64,000 nucleotides of DNA from Bacteroidia bacterium (GTDB lineage Bacteria; Bacteroidota; Bacteroidia; Cytophagales; Cyclobacteriaceae), in contig JAUHYU010000004.1 in assembly GCA_030426345.1 (NCBI GenBank), positions 1 through 64,000 of the forward strand, in the 5' to 3' direction. The position numbers and the translations under genes were made by a program. Shown here in pieces: positions 1-10,021 of the stretch. Numbering within the stretch: position 1 is the stretch's first letter; the number at the start of each line of letters is the position of its first letter. A model generated the notes under the pieces. The model was not told where the DNA came from. It worked only from the letters and a program-made list of their open reading frames with translations, and did no database searches.

Positions 1-849
1 CAGACCGGCAGCTCCACGCCGAACGCCATGTGCCAGGTGAATCCAACCTTTTTCTGTTTTGATCGGCGGAGGACCTTGTCCGTTTTTCACTTCTTTCACA
101 GTATGGTAAGTCCGAGCATCCATCATGGTTTCTTCCCCGATCTCAGCATTTTCCATGGTTTCGGTAAATCCGACGCAGATGCCACTATCGCCCGTCTCGA
201 TAAAAGATGCCTGTGGACGGGTATAAAGCATGTATTTTCCATGAACAAACTCCGGGTGCAATACGCAATTGCGCTGCTGGGCCGCACTGGATTTGAGGTC
301 GGGAAGACGCTCCCATGTTTTAAGGTCTTTAGTTCGGGAAATCCCGCAACTTGCCAAGGCCGCCGAAGAATCATGAGGTTTGGATGTGTCTTTGCGCTCG
401 GCGCAAAATAGACCGTAAATCCATCCATCCTCATGTTGAGTCAACCGCATGTCATAGACATTCATTTCAGGATCATCATTGACAGGCATCACGATGGGAT
501 GGTCCCAAAATTTCCACTGATCAATACCATTGGGGCTTTCCGCCACACCAAATATCGACTTTACGTCAAAACCTTCCACACGCACGACCATGAGATATTT
601 TCCATCCAGTTTGATGGCTCCAGCATTGAACGTGGTATTGACACCGAGCCGTTTCATCAGGTGCGGATTCGTTTCGTAATTCAAGTCATATTCCCAAAAA
701 ACAGGAGTATGGTTGCGCGTAATGGCAGGGTTTACATAACGATCGTAAATGCCGTTTCCGCCGAGTTGCTTTGTGTTTTTTTGGTTAATTAATTGTGCGT
801 ATTCCGCAAAAAGCGATTTAACTTTCGCATCAAATTCTTTTCTCTCCAT
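1..849 (-). CDS. GH130 mannosyl-glucose phosphorylase-like protein (3' end outside window)
   Basis: The frame stays open from the ATG at 849 to the window edge, giving 283 residues and lacking the C-terminus. It begins MERKEFDAKV and carries the five-bladed-propeller pattern of glycoside hydrolase family 130: FNAGAIKLDGKYLMVVRVEG (about 81-100), the MNVYDMRLTQHEDGWIYGLF region (about 149-166) and the late HLAHGVRRGAAGL segment at the cut end. GH130 enzymes phosphorolyse beta-mannosides such as 4-O-beta-mannosyl-glucose or mannobiose to mannose-1-phosphate. No signal peptide is visible, so it is probably cytoplasmic. The symporter just upstream on the same strand fits import of the disaccharide before phosphorolysis. 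The exact substrate among GH130 subfamilies is inferred. Confidence 0.88.
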   Translation of the reverse strand, partial: MERKEFDAKVKSLFAEYAQLINQKNTKQLGGNGIYDRYVNPAITRNHTPVFWEYDLNYETNPHLMKRLGVNTTFNAGAIKLDGKYLMVVRVEGFDVKSIFGVAESPNGIDQWKFWDHPIVMPVNDDPEMNVYDMRLTQHEDGWIYGLFCAERKDTSKPHDSSAALASCGISRTKDLKTWERLPDLKSSAAQQRNCVLHPEFVHGKYMLYTRPQASFIETGDSGICVGFTETMENAEIGEETMMDARTYHTVKEVKNGQGPPPIKTEKGWIHLAHGVRRGAAGL

Positions 850-953
850 TGTTCTTGTTATGGTTCAACTGGTATCATCCCATTTTGGTCGCAAATATCC
901 ATATAATTTCCATGAAAATTTAAGTGGATTCCATTTATATCAGCAGCCATTAT

Positions 954-975
954 CCATGGATTTTCGATCCTTTTT
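954..975 (-). repeat. Dispersed AAAAGCC/AAAATCCATGG motif copy, intergenic
   Basis: This copy lies between the GH130 gene and the symporter. On the plus strand it reads CCATGGATTTT, four bases, then CCTTTTT, so the GCC half is imperfect. It is one of more than 20 copies in the window. The rest of the roughly 150-base gap shows nothing else identifiable. Confidence 0.6.
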
Positions 976-998
976 AAGGTTATTTTCACACAACTGCC

Positions 999-2834
999 CT
1001 AATCCTCCAGCTTATCATACCAATTCACTTTCAGGATTGCCATAGTAATAAACAGCACAACGATGGATATGGTCATGCTCGTATATTCGCGAATAACCAG
1101 ATAAACCGGAATCAGAATCAAGGTCATTTGCCAAACTACAGCCACCGCGCAATTGAACATATCCCTGCCAAAGGAAGTGTTCCGTTCAAATGTCGGATCA
1201 GCGGCTTTTACTTTTTTATAAATCGGATCCCAAAAACCCCAAGGACGTACATTTTTATAGAAGGCCATCAACACGTCTTCATCATCTGCCTTGGTCAGCC
1301 ATGTGCCCAATAGACACCCAAGTGTAGATATAGGCAAAATCACTAAAGGAAAAGCGTAAATAATCGACATATCGGGGAAAACTTTCGGAACCAGCAATGA
1401 ACCTGTCAATCCCGCAACCATCCCCCAAAAATATCCATAGCCATTAAATCGCCACCAAATCCACTTCAGGAAGTTAGCAGCGGCATACCCGCCAAATAAT
1501 GCCGCTGTAATCCATTGCAAAATATCATTGATGCTCGTCACAAAGAAACCAACCCCAATGCCAATTACTACCACGAGTACAGAAGCGGCATAGCTCATTT
1601 TGATGTAGGTGCTATTGGAGGCGGTCGGATTGATGAACCGCTTATAAATATCATTAACAATATAGGCTGGCCCCGCATTGACGTTGGCTGCAAAGGTGGA
1701 CATAAAAGCGGCGATCAATCCCGCCAAAATGATCCCCAATACGCCCGTTGGTATAAAGTTAGATAAAGCGAATGGAAGTATTTTTTCAAAATCAATTACC
1801 CCATTACTAAACAATGTTTCGGGATTGAAATACACCATTCCGATCACACCTAAACCAGCAATCATCAAGTATCTTGGAATAAATAATACCAACGAAACCA
1901 AACCACTCATCAATGCAGATTCCCTTGGGGTTTTGGCGGCAAGTACACGCTGCATATCATAACCGGGAGCCGGCCCGGCAATACTGACCAATATCCCGCG
2001 AAAGATCACGATCATCATAAAAATAGTAAAAAGCTCATAGCCATCTGTCGATAGTTTTTCATTTAATGCCTGATTGATTTGCTCAGGGAATTTTGTCCAT
2101 TCCAAATTGATTTCCCACCCAAAAGAAAGGCTTTTCCAACCTTCCGGAATCAAAGCATCAATCTGAGCACCTGACACCTGCTTCATGGCAATAACCCCGA
2201 TCACAATACATGCTATGGTCATGACGATAAACTGCAAAACCTCAGTAATTACCACGCTATACATCCCTCCTTTCACCACATATAAGGTTGTGAAACTCAT
2301 GATGATCAGCGCGTACATGTGTTCCGATGAAATGTCAACCCCGGCAAAATTAGTACTCAAATCCCATGGTAAAAACATGACCACAAACTTCCCTATCCCC
2401 TCAAAAGAATAGGCGATGAACCCGATCACTGCGACCAAAGCAAAAACCACTACACTGATATGGGAAAGCCTAGCTCCCAGCCCTTCTCCAAAACGTGTTT
2501 TGAGCCATTCTGCACCGGTGAGCACATTGGATCTGCGCATCCAAACTGCCAAAAAAACCATGAGAAATACCTGGTTCCAAACAGGCCACAGCCATGGTAA
2601 CAAGGTGCTTTTTACACCATACACGAATAGAATGGCCACCATCCACATGGTGCCGGTAATGTCAAACATGCCAGAAGCATTGGAAAGACCCAGTAAATAC
2701 CAAGGCATGGTTTTACCACCTAAAAAATAAGAATCCAGATTTTTACTCGCTCGTTTAGAAATCCAAAAACCAAGGACAATAGTGAGCACCAAATATGCAC
2801 AAATGATCGAAATATCTATGGGAGCTAATTGCAT
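999..2834 (-). CDS. Sodium:solute symporter (SSS family)
   Basis: About 611 residues with alternating long hydrophobic segments through the whole protein (roughly 13-15 membrane spans), typical of SSS/SGLT transporters that bring in sugars or organic solutes with sodium. The N-terminus MQLAPIDISIICAYLVLTIV followed by KNLDSYFLGGKTMPWYLLGL is the family hallmark around TM1-TM2. I start at the ATG at 2834 because an upstream in-frame ATG at 2870 would add a polar leader before TM1. The GH130 gene follows on the same strand, so the likely cargo is a beta-mannoside or another plant/algal disaccharide. That assignment rests on context only. Confidence 0.9.
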   Translation of the reverse strand: MQLAPIDISIICAYLVLTIVLGFWISKRASKNLDSYFLGGKTMPWYLLGLSNASGMFDITGTMWMVAILFVYGVKSTLLPWLWPVWNQVFLMVFLAVWMRRSNVLTGAEWLKTRFGEGLGARLSHISVVVFALVAVIGFIAYSFEGIGKFVVMFLPWDLSTNFAGVDISSEHMYALIIMSFTTLYVVKGGMYSVVITEVLQFIVMTIACIVIGVIAMKQVSGAQIDALIPEGWKSLSFGWEINLEWTKFPEQINQALNEKLSTDGYELFTIFMMIVIFRGILVSIAGPAPGYDMQRVLAAKTPRESALMSGLVSLVLFIPRYLMIAGLGVIGMVYFNPETLFSNGVIDFEKILPFALSNFIPTGVLGIILAGLIAAFMSTFAANVNAGPAYIVNDIYKRFINPTASNSTYIKMSYAASVLVVVIGIGVGFFVTSINDILQWITAALFGGYAAANFLKWIWWRFNGYGYFWGMVAGLTGSLLVPKVFPDMSIIYAFPLVILPISTLGCLLGTWLTKADDEDVLMAFYKNVRPWGFWDPIYKKVKAADPTFERNTSFGRDMFNCAVAVVWQMTLILIPVYLVIREYTSMTISIVVLFITMAILKVNWYDKLED

Positions 2835-3041
2835 GGTATTTAGGTTATAATGGTTTGGGATATTTATCAATCAAAGAAAATAGCATAATCGGGAACATCA
2901 AATTTAAAAGCTCTAATAATTCAGACAAATTTTGCGTTTCTTTGCGGAAGTTAAAAAAATCATAGTAAAATCTCTAAAATGGCTAAGGTGTCTTTTCAAG
3001 ATTAAACTATTAGTGCTATTTTTTAATGTGCATTGAATTCC

Positions 3042-4499
3042 ATGATTAAAAAGACACTTTCTGTTTTATTTTTATGCATCGTCGTTTTTATCGGCTATTT
3101 GCTCTTCAATACTTTTCAATTGAAATCTAAGCAAATACATGTTGCGGCTGTCGCCAAAATACAAATAGGTGATTCCGCAGTACACCATCTTTCCCAAGCT
3201 ATTGCTATAAAAACAATTTCGACTGAAAACCCCGAGGAGATGGACACTGTTCTGTTCTCACATTTCATGGATTTTATAGGCAATTCCTACCCTCTGGTTG
3301 ATTCAATACTAGAAAAAAAGATAATCAACCGATACAGTTTGCTTTACAAATGGCAGGGCAAAAATGAAGGTCTAAAACCTGTCGTGCTGGCTGCCCATCT
3401 CGATGTCGTACCCGTTCCAAATGAAGATTTGGCTGAATGGAATTATCCGCCTTTTTCAGGAAAAATTGCAGATGGGGCGATCTGGGGCAGAGGGGCAATG
3501 GACGACAAAGTGGGTATCATTGGTATTTTAGAAGCCGTTGAGCATTTGATGTCCGAGGGTTTTGTTCCTGATAGAACGATCTATCTGGCATTTGGCCATG
3601 ATGAAGAAGTAGGTGGAAAAAACGGCGCAAAATCCATAGCAGATCATTTAAAACAGTCGGGAGTTCAGCCAGAATTTGTGTTGGATGAAGGTTTTGCCAT
3701 TACTCGGGGATTAGTCCCCAATGTGCTCACAGATGTTGCCCTGATTGGGATTTCAGAAAAAGGATTCGCCACAATCAAACTAAGCGCTGAAATAGAAGGT
3801 GGCCACTCCTCCATGCCAAATGAAGAAACAGCCATTGAAGTGATTGCTCGGGCGATCAACAGTTTGGAAGACAATCCCTTTCCTCCAAAAATAACAAACC
3901 CGGTGCAGAAGTTTCTCGAATATGTGGGGCCGGAAATGCGCTTTCAGGATCAACTTGTTTTTGCCAACAATCACTTGTTCCGATCTGCAATAATTAGTGC
4001 CTATCAAAAAAGTGGGTCGGGCCGCGCAGTAGTCCAGACGACCATGGCTCCAACTTTGTTCAATGCCGGGATTAAAGAAAATATTATCCCTTCCAAAGCT
4101 TCTGCTACCCTAAATTTCAGGATATTGCCAGGAACATCGATTCAGGATGTCGTTCAAAAAGTAAAAAGCACCATTAAGGATGATAGGATTCAAATCACAC
4201 TTAGTGACTTTCGCAGCGAACCAAGCAAGATATCAGACACTAACTCGCCCGGCTACCACAAAATCACCCAAAGCATTTTGGAGATTTTTCCTGATGTTAT
4301 CACAGTCCCTAATCTCACAATTGCTGCAACAGACGGAAGATATTATGGTGAAATATGCGATGATATTTACCGTTTTTTACCGATTCGACTTCACCCTGAC
4401 AACATTCACGCTATGCATGGAATAAATGAGCATTTGCCAATAAATGAATTTCATGATGCCATCCGTTTTTACATCCAATTGCTAAAAAACTGTAATTAA
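3042..4499 (+). CDS. M20 family metallopeptidase (PM20D1/CPS1-like)
   Basis: About 485 residues with an N-terminal membrane anchor (MIKKTLSVLFLCIVVFIGYL). M20 zinc ligands and catalytic residues are visible: AAHLDVVPVPN (H119, D121), GRGAMDDKVG (D154), FGHDEEVGG (catalytic E188, ligand E189), VLDEGFA (D215) and a C-terminal histidine in HAMHGINE. The long insert and size match the carboxypeptidase S / PM20D1 branch, which cleaves or forms N-acyl amino acids or dipeptides. It is probably membrane-attached facing the periplasm. A TTG nine bases upstream is in frame, but the ATG is preferred. It diverges from the symporter across about 200 bases that should hold both promoters. Confidence 0.9.
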   Translation: MIKKTLSVLFLCIVVFIGYLLFNTFQLKSKQIHVAAVAKIQIGDSAVHHLSQAIAIKTISTENPEEMDTVLFSHFMDFIGNSYPLVDSILEKKIINRYSLLYKWQGKNEGLKPVVLAAHLDVVPVPNEDLAEWNYPPFSGKIADGAIWGRGAMDDKVGIIGILEAVEHLMSEGFVPDRTIYLAFGHDEEVGGKNGAKSIADHLKQSGVQPEFVLDEGFAITRGLVPNVLTDVALIGISEKGFATIKLSAEIEGGHSSMPNEETAIEVIARAINSLEDNPFPPKITNPVQKFLEYVGPEMRFQDQLVFANNHLFRSAIISAYQKSGSGRAVVQTTMAPTLFNAGIKENIIPSKASATLNFRILPGTSIQDVVQKVKSTIKDDRIQITLSDFRSEPSKISDTNSPGYHKITQSILEIFPDVITVPNLTIAATDGRYYGEICDDIYRFLPIRLHPDNIHAMHGINEHLPINEFHDAIRFYIQLLKNCN

Positions 4500-4611
4500 T
4501 CCATAAAATCTCCATAAAGTCAATATTGCACAAAAACATGATATTTAATACTAATCCATGTTCAAAAAATTTAAATAAAACTCTATATTGTATCCACAAA
4601 ACCACACTAAT

Positions 4612-5262
4612 ATGAACAAATTGACGAAAGTATTCTTAACAGCATTAATTTGCATTTGTACCCAAAATCTATTCGCCCAAATCGAAATAACGCCTTTTGG
4701 CGGATGGCACTGGACAGGCAAAGTCCCTGCATATCGGCAAAATATCAAGGTAAGTGACGAGGGAAATTATGGGATTCGAGTCGGCGCTACTGTTAGACCC
4801 CAGGTTGTTGCCGAGTTTGAGTGGAGTCACACAAGCAATGCTGCCATGGGAAGAGAATACCTGATTAATGGAAACCTTGGTGACTTTGTGACAGTCCCAC
4901 TTAGAATGAATTATTACATGCTCGGCATACAATATGAGTCAACTTTTGATGATGTATTGATCCCTTATGGTTTGGTTAATTTCGGCCTTATGAACATTGC
5001 GGCTGACAGCTTTAATAATTACGGAAGTGTAAGCGAAATTTTCTTTACAGCCGGCGTAGGCGGTGGGTTTAAATATTTCTTCTCTGAACATGTTGGCATA
5101 CGGCTGCAAGCCAGGCTATTGTTCCCTATGCAATTTGGCGGTGTAGGATTCGGTTGTGGCATCGGAACAGGTGGCGGTGGGTGTGGTGCTGGTGTGAGCA
5201 CTTATACCAGCATCATACAGGGAGATTTCACCGGAGGTATTGTACTCAAGTTTGGCGAATAA
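4612..5262 (+). CDS. Small outer-membrane beta-barrel protein
   Basis: About 216 residues starting MNKLTKVFLTALICICTQ with a signal peptide probably cleaved after LFAQ. The mature part has amphipathic beta-strands with alternating hydrophobic residues, a glycine-rich region with paired cysteines (GFGCGIGTGGGGCGAG), and ends GGIVLKFGE, which resembles the OmpA/OmpW-like eight-stranded barrel fold used for small porins. No specific function can be read. An in-frame TTG at 4588 is not favoured because it would put polar residues ahead of the signal peptide. A probable terminator follows. Confidence 0.7.
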   Translation: MNKLTKVFLTALICICTQNLFAQIEITPFGGWHWTGKVPAYRQNIKVSDEGNYGIRVGATVRPQVVAEFEWSHTSNAAMGREYLINGNLGDFVTVPLRMNYYMLGIQYESTFDDVLIPYGLVNFGLMNIAADSFNNYGSVSEIFFTAGVGGGFKYFFSEHVGIRLQARLLFPMQFGGVGFGCGIGTGGGGCGAGVSTYTSIIQGDFTGGIVLKFGE

Positions 5263-5288
5263 ACTCAAAGCACTTAGTGAGGAAATTT

Positions 5289-5317
5289 AAGGGAAGTCTT
5301 TGAGGCCTCCCTTTTTT
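5289..5317 (+). terminator. Probable intrinsic terminator
   Basis: AAGGGA pairs with TCCCTT around an imperfect loop and is followed by a run of T residues (5312-5317). It sits 27 bases after the stop of the beta-barrel gene. The stem is short and interrupted, so the call is moderate. Confidence 0.45.
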
Positions 5318-5338
5318 CATTGCAAAAATATTTACTCT

Positions 5339-5358
5339 AAAAGCATCATAAATCCATG
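5339..5358 (+). repeat. Dispersed motif copy, intergenic
   Basis: AAAAGCATCATAAATCCATG is a plus-orientation copy with one change in the ATCC half and an A in place of the second C of GCC. It lies in the 158-base gap between the barrel gene and the alpha/beta hydrolase. Confidence 0.6.
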
Positions 5359-5420
5359 ACTACAATTGTTCTCAAATGGATATAAATATTTAATTTAGAG
5401 TTCGATAGAAAAATATATCT

Positions 5421-6392
5421 ATGAAAAAAATCCTTATTACAGCTTCAGTTGTTATCATTTTCGTTGTAGTCTGTGCGTATATTTTTATTCCTATAGTCGT
5501 ACTCAATATGATCACCACTTATGAGCCATATACTTTTGAAACAGTCCTTGGAAATACTGAAATGCGAGCGGACTTTGCGATACCCCTCCAAAACAAACCG
5601 GAGGACTATGGTTTCAAAAGTGAGGAGATTGATTTCAAATCCCTTGACGATACGCAGTTGAACGGATGGTATATCCCGGCTAAAAAGCCAACTAACCATA
5701 GCTTGGTTTTGATCCATGGCAGGACTTCAAACCGTCTAAAAACCATGAAATATTTGGCACTCATTGACTCCTTGGAGCTCGATACTTGCTACAATGTATT
5801 TATTCCCGACCTTAGAAATTCCGGAAAATCAGAACCTTCTAAAACCTATATGGGATACAAATTTGGTGAGGATGTCACGGCATCTTTGCTCATGTTGCAT
5901 CATAAATACCAACAGGACACTTTCTTTTTGTATGGATTTTCCATGGGTGCCATGGCAGTGGCTAATGCTGTTGGCAGAGCCGAACTGGCTAAGCAGGAAC
6001 AAGCCGCAAATATTGTGATTGAAAAAATCATTTTGGATAGTCCTCTGGCTAATGTCAAGAAAACCTTGCAAAAGCAATCAGAGGAAGTGGCTATTGCCAA
6101 GCCGTTTTTCAAGGATATATTTTCAAAATATTCTGATGAAATCCATGGATTTGGAGAGCATATGAGACTATCAGAATTACTAGACGCAAATATTCCCACA
6201 CTTGTTTTACAAAGCGAAGACGACAAAACCACACTGGCAAAAATCTTGAAAGAAGAGGTTCTGGAAATGCCGCAATTTAACAAGCTAAAAGTGGTATATT
6301 TCCATGGGCCAGAGCATGTGAGGATATTTCAGGATCCTACCCTTAAAGTTGATTACATAAATGCTGTGGGCAATTTCGTAAGATCAAACTAA
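5421..6392 (+). CDS. Membrane-anchored alpha/beta hydrolase
   Basis: 323 residues with one N-terminal hydrophobic segment (residues 4-30) and an alpha/beta-hydrolase domain outside the membrane. Seen motifs: LIHGRTSNR (oxyanion region, about 97-105), nucleophile elbow YGFSMGAMA with S174, acid-loop LQSEDD near 269 and catalytic-histidine region GPEHVRIF near 301. The layout resembles BAAT/serine-aminopeptidase-like hydrolases (YfhR/Bem46 type). The substrate is unknown. The gene converges on glgX with only two bases between the stops, so transcription of the two must overlap. Confidence 0.85.
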   Translation: MKKILITASVVIIFVVVCAYIFIPIVVLNMITTYEPYTFETVLGNTEMRADFAIPLQNKPEDYGFKSEEIDFKSLDDTQLNGWYIPAKKPTNHSLVLIHGRTSNRLKTMKYLALIDSLELDTCYNVFIPDLRNSGKSEPSKTYMGYKFGEDVTASLLMLHHKYQQDTFFLYGFSMGAMAVANAVGRAELAKQEQAANIVIEKIILDSPLANVKKTLQKQSEEVAIAKPFFKDIFSKYSDEIHGFGEHMRLSELLDANIPTLVLQSEDDKTTLAKILKEEVLEMPQFNKLKVVYFHGPEHVRIFQDPTLKVDYINAVGNFVRSN

Positions 6393-6394
6393 CC

Positions 6395-8455
6395 TTACCG
6401 AGCCATTAGAACAACGATGGATCTGTTCGCCACTTTCATGGAATTTGACCCTATTTTTACTCCTTTTTCTATTGAATTAAAATCATCGGGAGATGCTGCC
6501 GCTGTGTCTACTACTTTGCACCAACTCATTTGATCCAACAAAGGCACTTGAAATTCTAATGGTTTCCAATAGGAATTTACCATTACGTGAATCTTTTCGT
6601 TTGCCTTAGGATGAAGAAGGGTAAACGCCAGACTCTGAGAATTGACTGACCAATCCGGTTTATTTAACTTCACCCCGTGCCAGGTAATGTGCGGTTCATC
6701 TATGTCTTCCGAAGTAGCCAGCAGATTCTCTATTCTGAATATTTCAAGGCCTTGTGTAAAACTGATCAATCCCTTAACAAATGACAACACATCTGCATTT
6801 TGATCAACCAGGTCCCAATTCATCCAACTCAGCTCATTATCCTGGCAGTACGCGTTATTATTGCCCTGCTGAGATCGACGCACTTCATCTCCCATCAACA
6901 ACATTGGAGTTCCCTGAGACAGAAAAGTCAAGGTCAAAAAGTTCTTTATCTGCTTTAATCTACGTTCATGGATTTTGGGATCATTTGTATCCCCTTCCTC
7001 ACCACAATTCCAACTATAGTTATCATTGGCACCATCCCTACTATTTTCCAGATTGCTTTCATTGTGTTTGTTATTGTAGCTCACCAAATCGTTCAACGTA
7101 AAGCCATCATGACAAGACACAAAATGTATGCTGCGGTTAGGCTCACGCATAGGATCCATATAGATATCGGGACTTGCCATGATTTTAGAAGCAAATTTAG
7201 ACACCATGCCTTTCTCCCCTTTCATAAATCTGCGGACATGATCCCTGTATTTCCCATTCCACTCTGCCCATCGATCGCCAATAAATGACCCTACCTGATA
7301 CAATCCGGCTGCATCCCAAGCTTCAGCGATAATCTTCGTTCCAGCCAAAACAGGATCAGATTCAATCTCCCAAAGTACCGGAGGGTTTTTGAGCGGTTCT
7401 CCATATTCATCTCTAGATAGCACTGATGCCAGATCAAAGCGAAATCCATCAATATGATATTCTGTCACCCAACTTCGCAGGCAATCCATGATCATCCTTT
7501 TGACAATGGAATGATTTGTATTCAGCGTATTGCCACAGCCTGAATAATCGAGATAATTAGTTTTATCATCATTCAGCATATAATATGCTTTATTTTCCAA
7601 CCCTCTGAAAGAATAAGTCGGGCCATCTAACCCGGCTTCCGCAGTATGGTTAAATACCACATCCAATATCACTTCAATCCCGGCTTGATGTAGTGCCTTG
7701 ACCATCTGCCGAAATTCAGTGGCTACTTCTAAAGGATCATCACTACTTCCATACCCAGCATAAGGAGCAAAAAAAGCCATCTGGCTATATCCCCAATAAT
7801 TAGTAAGCCCAGGTTGAGCATCTTGAGCATCAAAAAATTGAACAGGCATCAATTCTACAGCGGTGATTCCAAGTTCTTTCAGGTAAGGGATTTTCTCTAT
7901 CAACCCAAGATATGTACCCTGTTTAGATGCTTCTACTCCTGAGTTTTTATGTTTTGTAAATCCACCAACATGCATTTCATAGATGATGGACGATGAATAT
8001 GGGCGCTCAATGGGAGAATCCCCTTCCCAATCAAAATTATGTGGATCAATAACTACACATTTCATGGCTTTTCCATAGTTATTCCCCGGGCTCTTTGCAG
8101 CTTCCCTTGAATATATCTTATGACCCGCCAAGCCTCTTGTATAAGGGTCTATCAACAACTTATCCGAATCAAACATGTCGCCGGTAGTTGGATTTTTTGG
8201 CCCAAAAACCCGGTATCCATAAAGCTGTCCGGGCTTTAGATTTGGAATAAAAGTGTGCCAATAATAAAAAGTCCTGTTTTTGTCAGGATCCATAGAAATA
8301 ACTGATGACGGTGTGGCATCATCTTCATGATCAAACAATAGCAGGTCAACCCTCGTAGCATGCTTAGAAAAAATACTGAAATTTACCCCTTCAGGGTAAT
8401 ATGTCGCACCAAGCGGGTGACTTTTCCCATGAGGGATATTTACAAAACTTACCAT
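6395..8455 (-). CDS. glgX: Glycogen debranching enzyme GlgX (GH13 isoamylase type)
   Basis: 686 residues, full length. An N-terminal CBM48-like domain (GATYYPEGVNFSIFSKHATRVDLLLFD split over residues 17-42) precedes a GH13 barrel with DVVFNH (265-270), FRFDLAS with nucleophile D341, IIAEAWD with acid/base E378 and VSCHDGFTL with D450. It hydrolyses alpha-1,6 branches of glycogen or limit dextrin in the cytoplasm. No other glycogen gene is adjacent. It follows the sugar-kinase operon on the same strand after a 69-base gap and may be read through from it. Confidence 0.93.
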   Translation of the reverse strand: MVSFVNIPHGKSHPLGATYYPEGVNFSIFSKHATRVDLLLFDHEDDATPSSVISMDPDKNRTFYYWHTFIPNLKPGQLYGYRVFGPKNPTTGDMFDSDKLLIDPYTRGLAGHKIYSREAAKSPGNNYGKAMKCVVIDPHNFDWEGDSPIERPYSSSIIYEMHVGGFTKHKNSGVEASKQGTYLGLIEKIPYLKELGITAVELMPVQFFDAQDAQPGLTNYWGYSQMAFFAPYAGYGSSDDPLEVATEFRQMVKALHQAGIEVILDVVFNHTAEAGLDGPTYSFRGLENKAYYMLNDDKTNYLDYSGCGNTLNTNHSIVKRMIMDCLRSWVTEYHIDGFRFDLASVLSRDEYGEPLKNPPVLWEIESDPVLAGTKIIAEAWDAAGLYQVGSFIGDRWAEWNGKYRDHVRRFMKGEKGMVSKFASKIMASPDIYMDPMREPNRSIHFVSCHDGFTLNDLVSYNNKHNESNLENSRDGANDNYSWNCGEEGDTNDPKIHERRLKQIKNFLTLTFLSQGTPMLLMGDEVRRSQQGNNNAYCQDNELSWMNWDLVDQNADVLSFVKGLISFTQGLEIFRIENLLATSEDIDEPHITWHGVKLNKPDWSVNSQSLAFTLLHPKANEKIHVMVNSYWKPLEFQVPLLDQMSWCKVVDTAAASPDDFNSIEKGVKIGSNSMKVANRSIVVLMAR

Positions 8456-8524
8456 TTCCTATGAAAAAATTGTCATTAAACAGGGCAAGTTTCAAAAATT
8501 AAATGACTTATAAAACCCGAAAGG

Positions 8525-10021
8525 CTATATCAATGAAATGAATTTATGATAATAGTTTTCCAATCCACTAAGTTCATTCTTTGGTACTGGCCGCTGATCG
8601 ATGGAAAACAACGATCCGAGAGACAAAACATCAACCTGTTCCAAAGCTGCTTTCGCTGTAATTGCCGCACCAAACGCGGAAGCCTCTTTAAGATCTGTCA
8701 GGTAAAAATTAGATTCCGGATAAAATGAGGTCATCAATGTGTTGTACGAATCATTTCTACTGAATCCGCCTTCGGTGAATACATTCATCCCTTGTGTCAT
8801 GTCTGCTCGATCAAACGAAACTTTCGTTTGAATGGCCAATGATAAATTCAATACCGCTAGTGCCTTTTCATAGTCATCAAAAAACTCGGGAATTGCCTCT
8901 CCAGTTTCAATTTGCTCCAACTCGAAAACCTTTCCATGTTCCACTATACGAGGTAAGGAATCAGGAAACTGACCAATACCGCGTGCCACGCTTGGCAAAA
9001 TAAACAATGAATTATCATTCACAATTTGTTGCACCAGTTTCTGATTGAATACAGGAAAATCTGCCCTTCCATGGATTTTCCGTAGTATTCCGGCGTAGTG
9101 TTCAAACTCCATTCCGCCAAGGAAAATAGCCGTTTTGATGGGCTTCCAAAATGCATTCATGTTGTAAAACACTACTTTACCCAGTTCATCCTTTTCAAAT
9201 TTCACTTCCTCTTTTTCATTCATAATTACACACCACGTCCCGGTGGAATTGAGCAAAAAAGGTTCATTTTTCGAAATGATATATGGGAGCAACGAAGCGT
9301 TTGAATCGTGGATGCCCACTGTGACGATTGTGTCTTTTGAAAGGCCTGTGCGCTCGGCAATTTCCGGTTTAATGCTCCCCAGCGAATCCCATGGATTTTT
9401 GAAGCTTTTTGGCAATAGATGCCTAATATTTAGTCTATCGACAACATCAGACCATTTATTATTTTCAAAATCCCACAAGTAGGTATGGTTTCCCACATAA
9501 GTAGGATCTGCACAAGATTCTCCAGTCAACCAAAACCCAAATAGCTGTGCATAAAGCAACAAGTGCTTCACTTTGGAAAACTCATCGGGAAAGAGCTGCT
9601 GAGAAAAGCAAATCCCCTTGGCAGGATTGATCAATAAATTGAAATTTGGAGTTGCGGTTGACCTCTGCAAATCAACCGGATCACCACATTTTTCATAAAA
9701 CTGCTGATGAAATTCCTTTCCCGGATCGGTGGTATATGCCACTTGAGGCACAACATTATTGGCATCGTCGTCCACAAGCGAATAGGTGGCTCCATGGCCT
9801 GATGTGGCGATCACCTTGATATCGTATTGCCCCGAAAAATGCGATAATGCATCTAAAATCCATGACTTCAACGCATCAACATCATCGAACTCCACACCAT
9901 CTTTTATGATTTCAGGAATTCTTGTGAATTTCTCATCCACAAGTTTTAGATCCTGATCAAAAATCAGAATCTTTTTATTGGTTTTTCCAATATCAAGAAC
10001 AGCAATATGGTAATTTTCCAT
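8525..10021 (-). CDS. FGGY-family carbohydrate kinase
   Basis: 498 residues. N-terminal phosphate-1 motif AVLDIGKTNKKILIFD, central HDSNASLLPYI and STGTWCVIMN, and C-terminal EGGFSRNDSYNTLMTSFYP match the rhamnulokinase/L-fuculokinase side of the FGGY family, which phosphorylates ketoses or polyols with ATP. It is the last gene of the operon that runs down from the E2 gene at 19667. The ATG lies inside a copy of the dispersed motif (10018-10039), and two further copies sit inside the gene (9389-9410 and 9846-9864). The first of these encodes PKSFKNPWD. The sugar is not deducible; the aldolase upstream suggests that a ketose-1-phosphate is made. Confidence 0.87.
   Translation of the reverse strand: MENYHIAVLDIGKTNKKILIFDQDLKLVDEKFTRIPEIIKDGVEFDDVDALKSWILDALSHFSGQYDIKVIATSGHGATYSLVDDDANNVVPQVAYTTDPGKEFHQQFYEKCGDPVDLQRSTATPNFNLLINPAKGICFSQQLFPDEFSKVKHLLLYAQLFGFWLTGESCADPTYVGNHTYLWDFENNKWSDVVDRLNIRHLLPKSFKNPWDSLGSIKPEIAERTGLSKDTIVTVGIHDSNASLLPYIISKNEPFLLNSTGTWCVIMNEKEEVKFEKDELGKVVFYNMNAFWKPIKTAIFLGGMEFEHYAGILRKIHGRADFPVFNQKLVQQIVNDNSLFILPSVARGIGQFPDSLPRIVEHGKVFELEQIETGEAIPEFFDDYEKALAVLNLSLAIQTKVSFDRADMTQGMNVFTEGGFSRNDSYNTLMTSFYPESNFYLTDLKEASAFGAAITAKAALEQVDVLSLGSLFSIDQRPVPKNELSGLENYYHKFISLI

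Noticed and set aside
6140-6158. AAATCCATGGATTT palindrome inside the alpha/beta hydrolase gene counted as a motif pair
   Set aside because: The flanking GCC/A-run blocks are missing on both sides, so it was not scored with the full motif copies.
9069-9083. CCATGGATTTTCC in the kinase gene and similar cores at 6966, 34340 and 47153
   Set aside because: Only the CCATGGATTTT core is present; without the spaced GCC block these are too weak to count.
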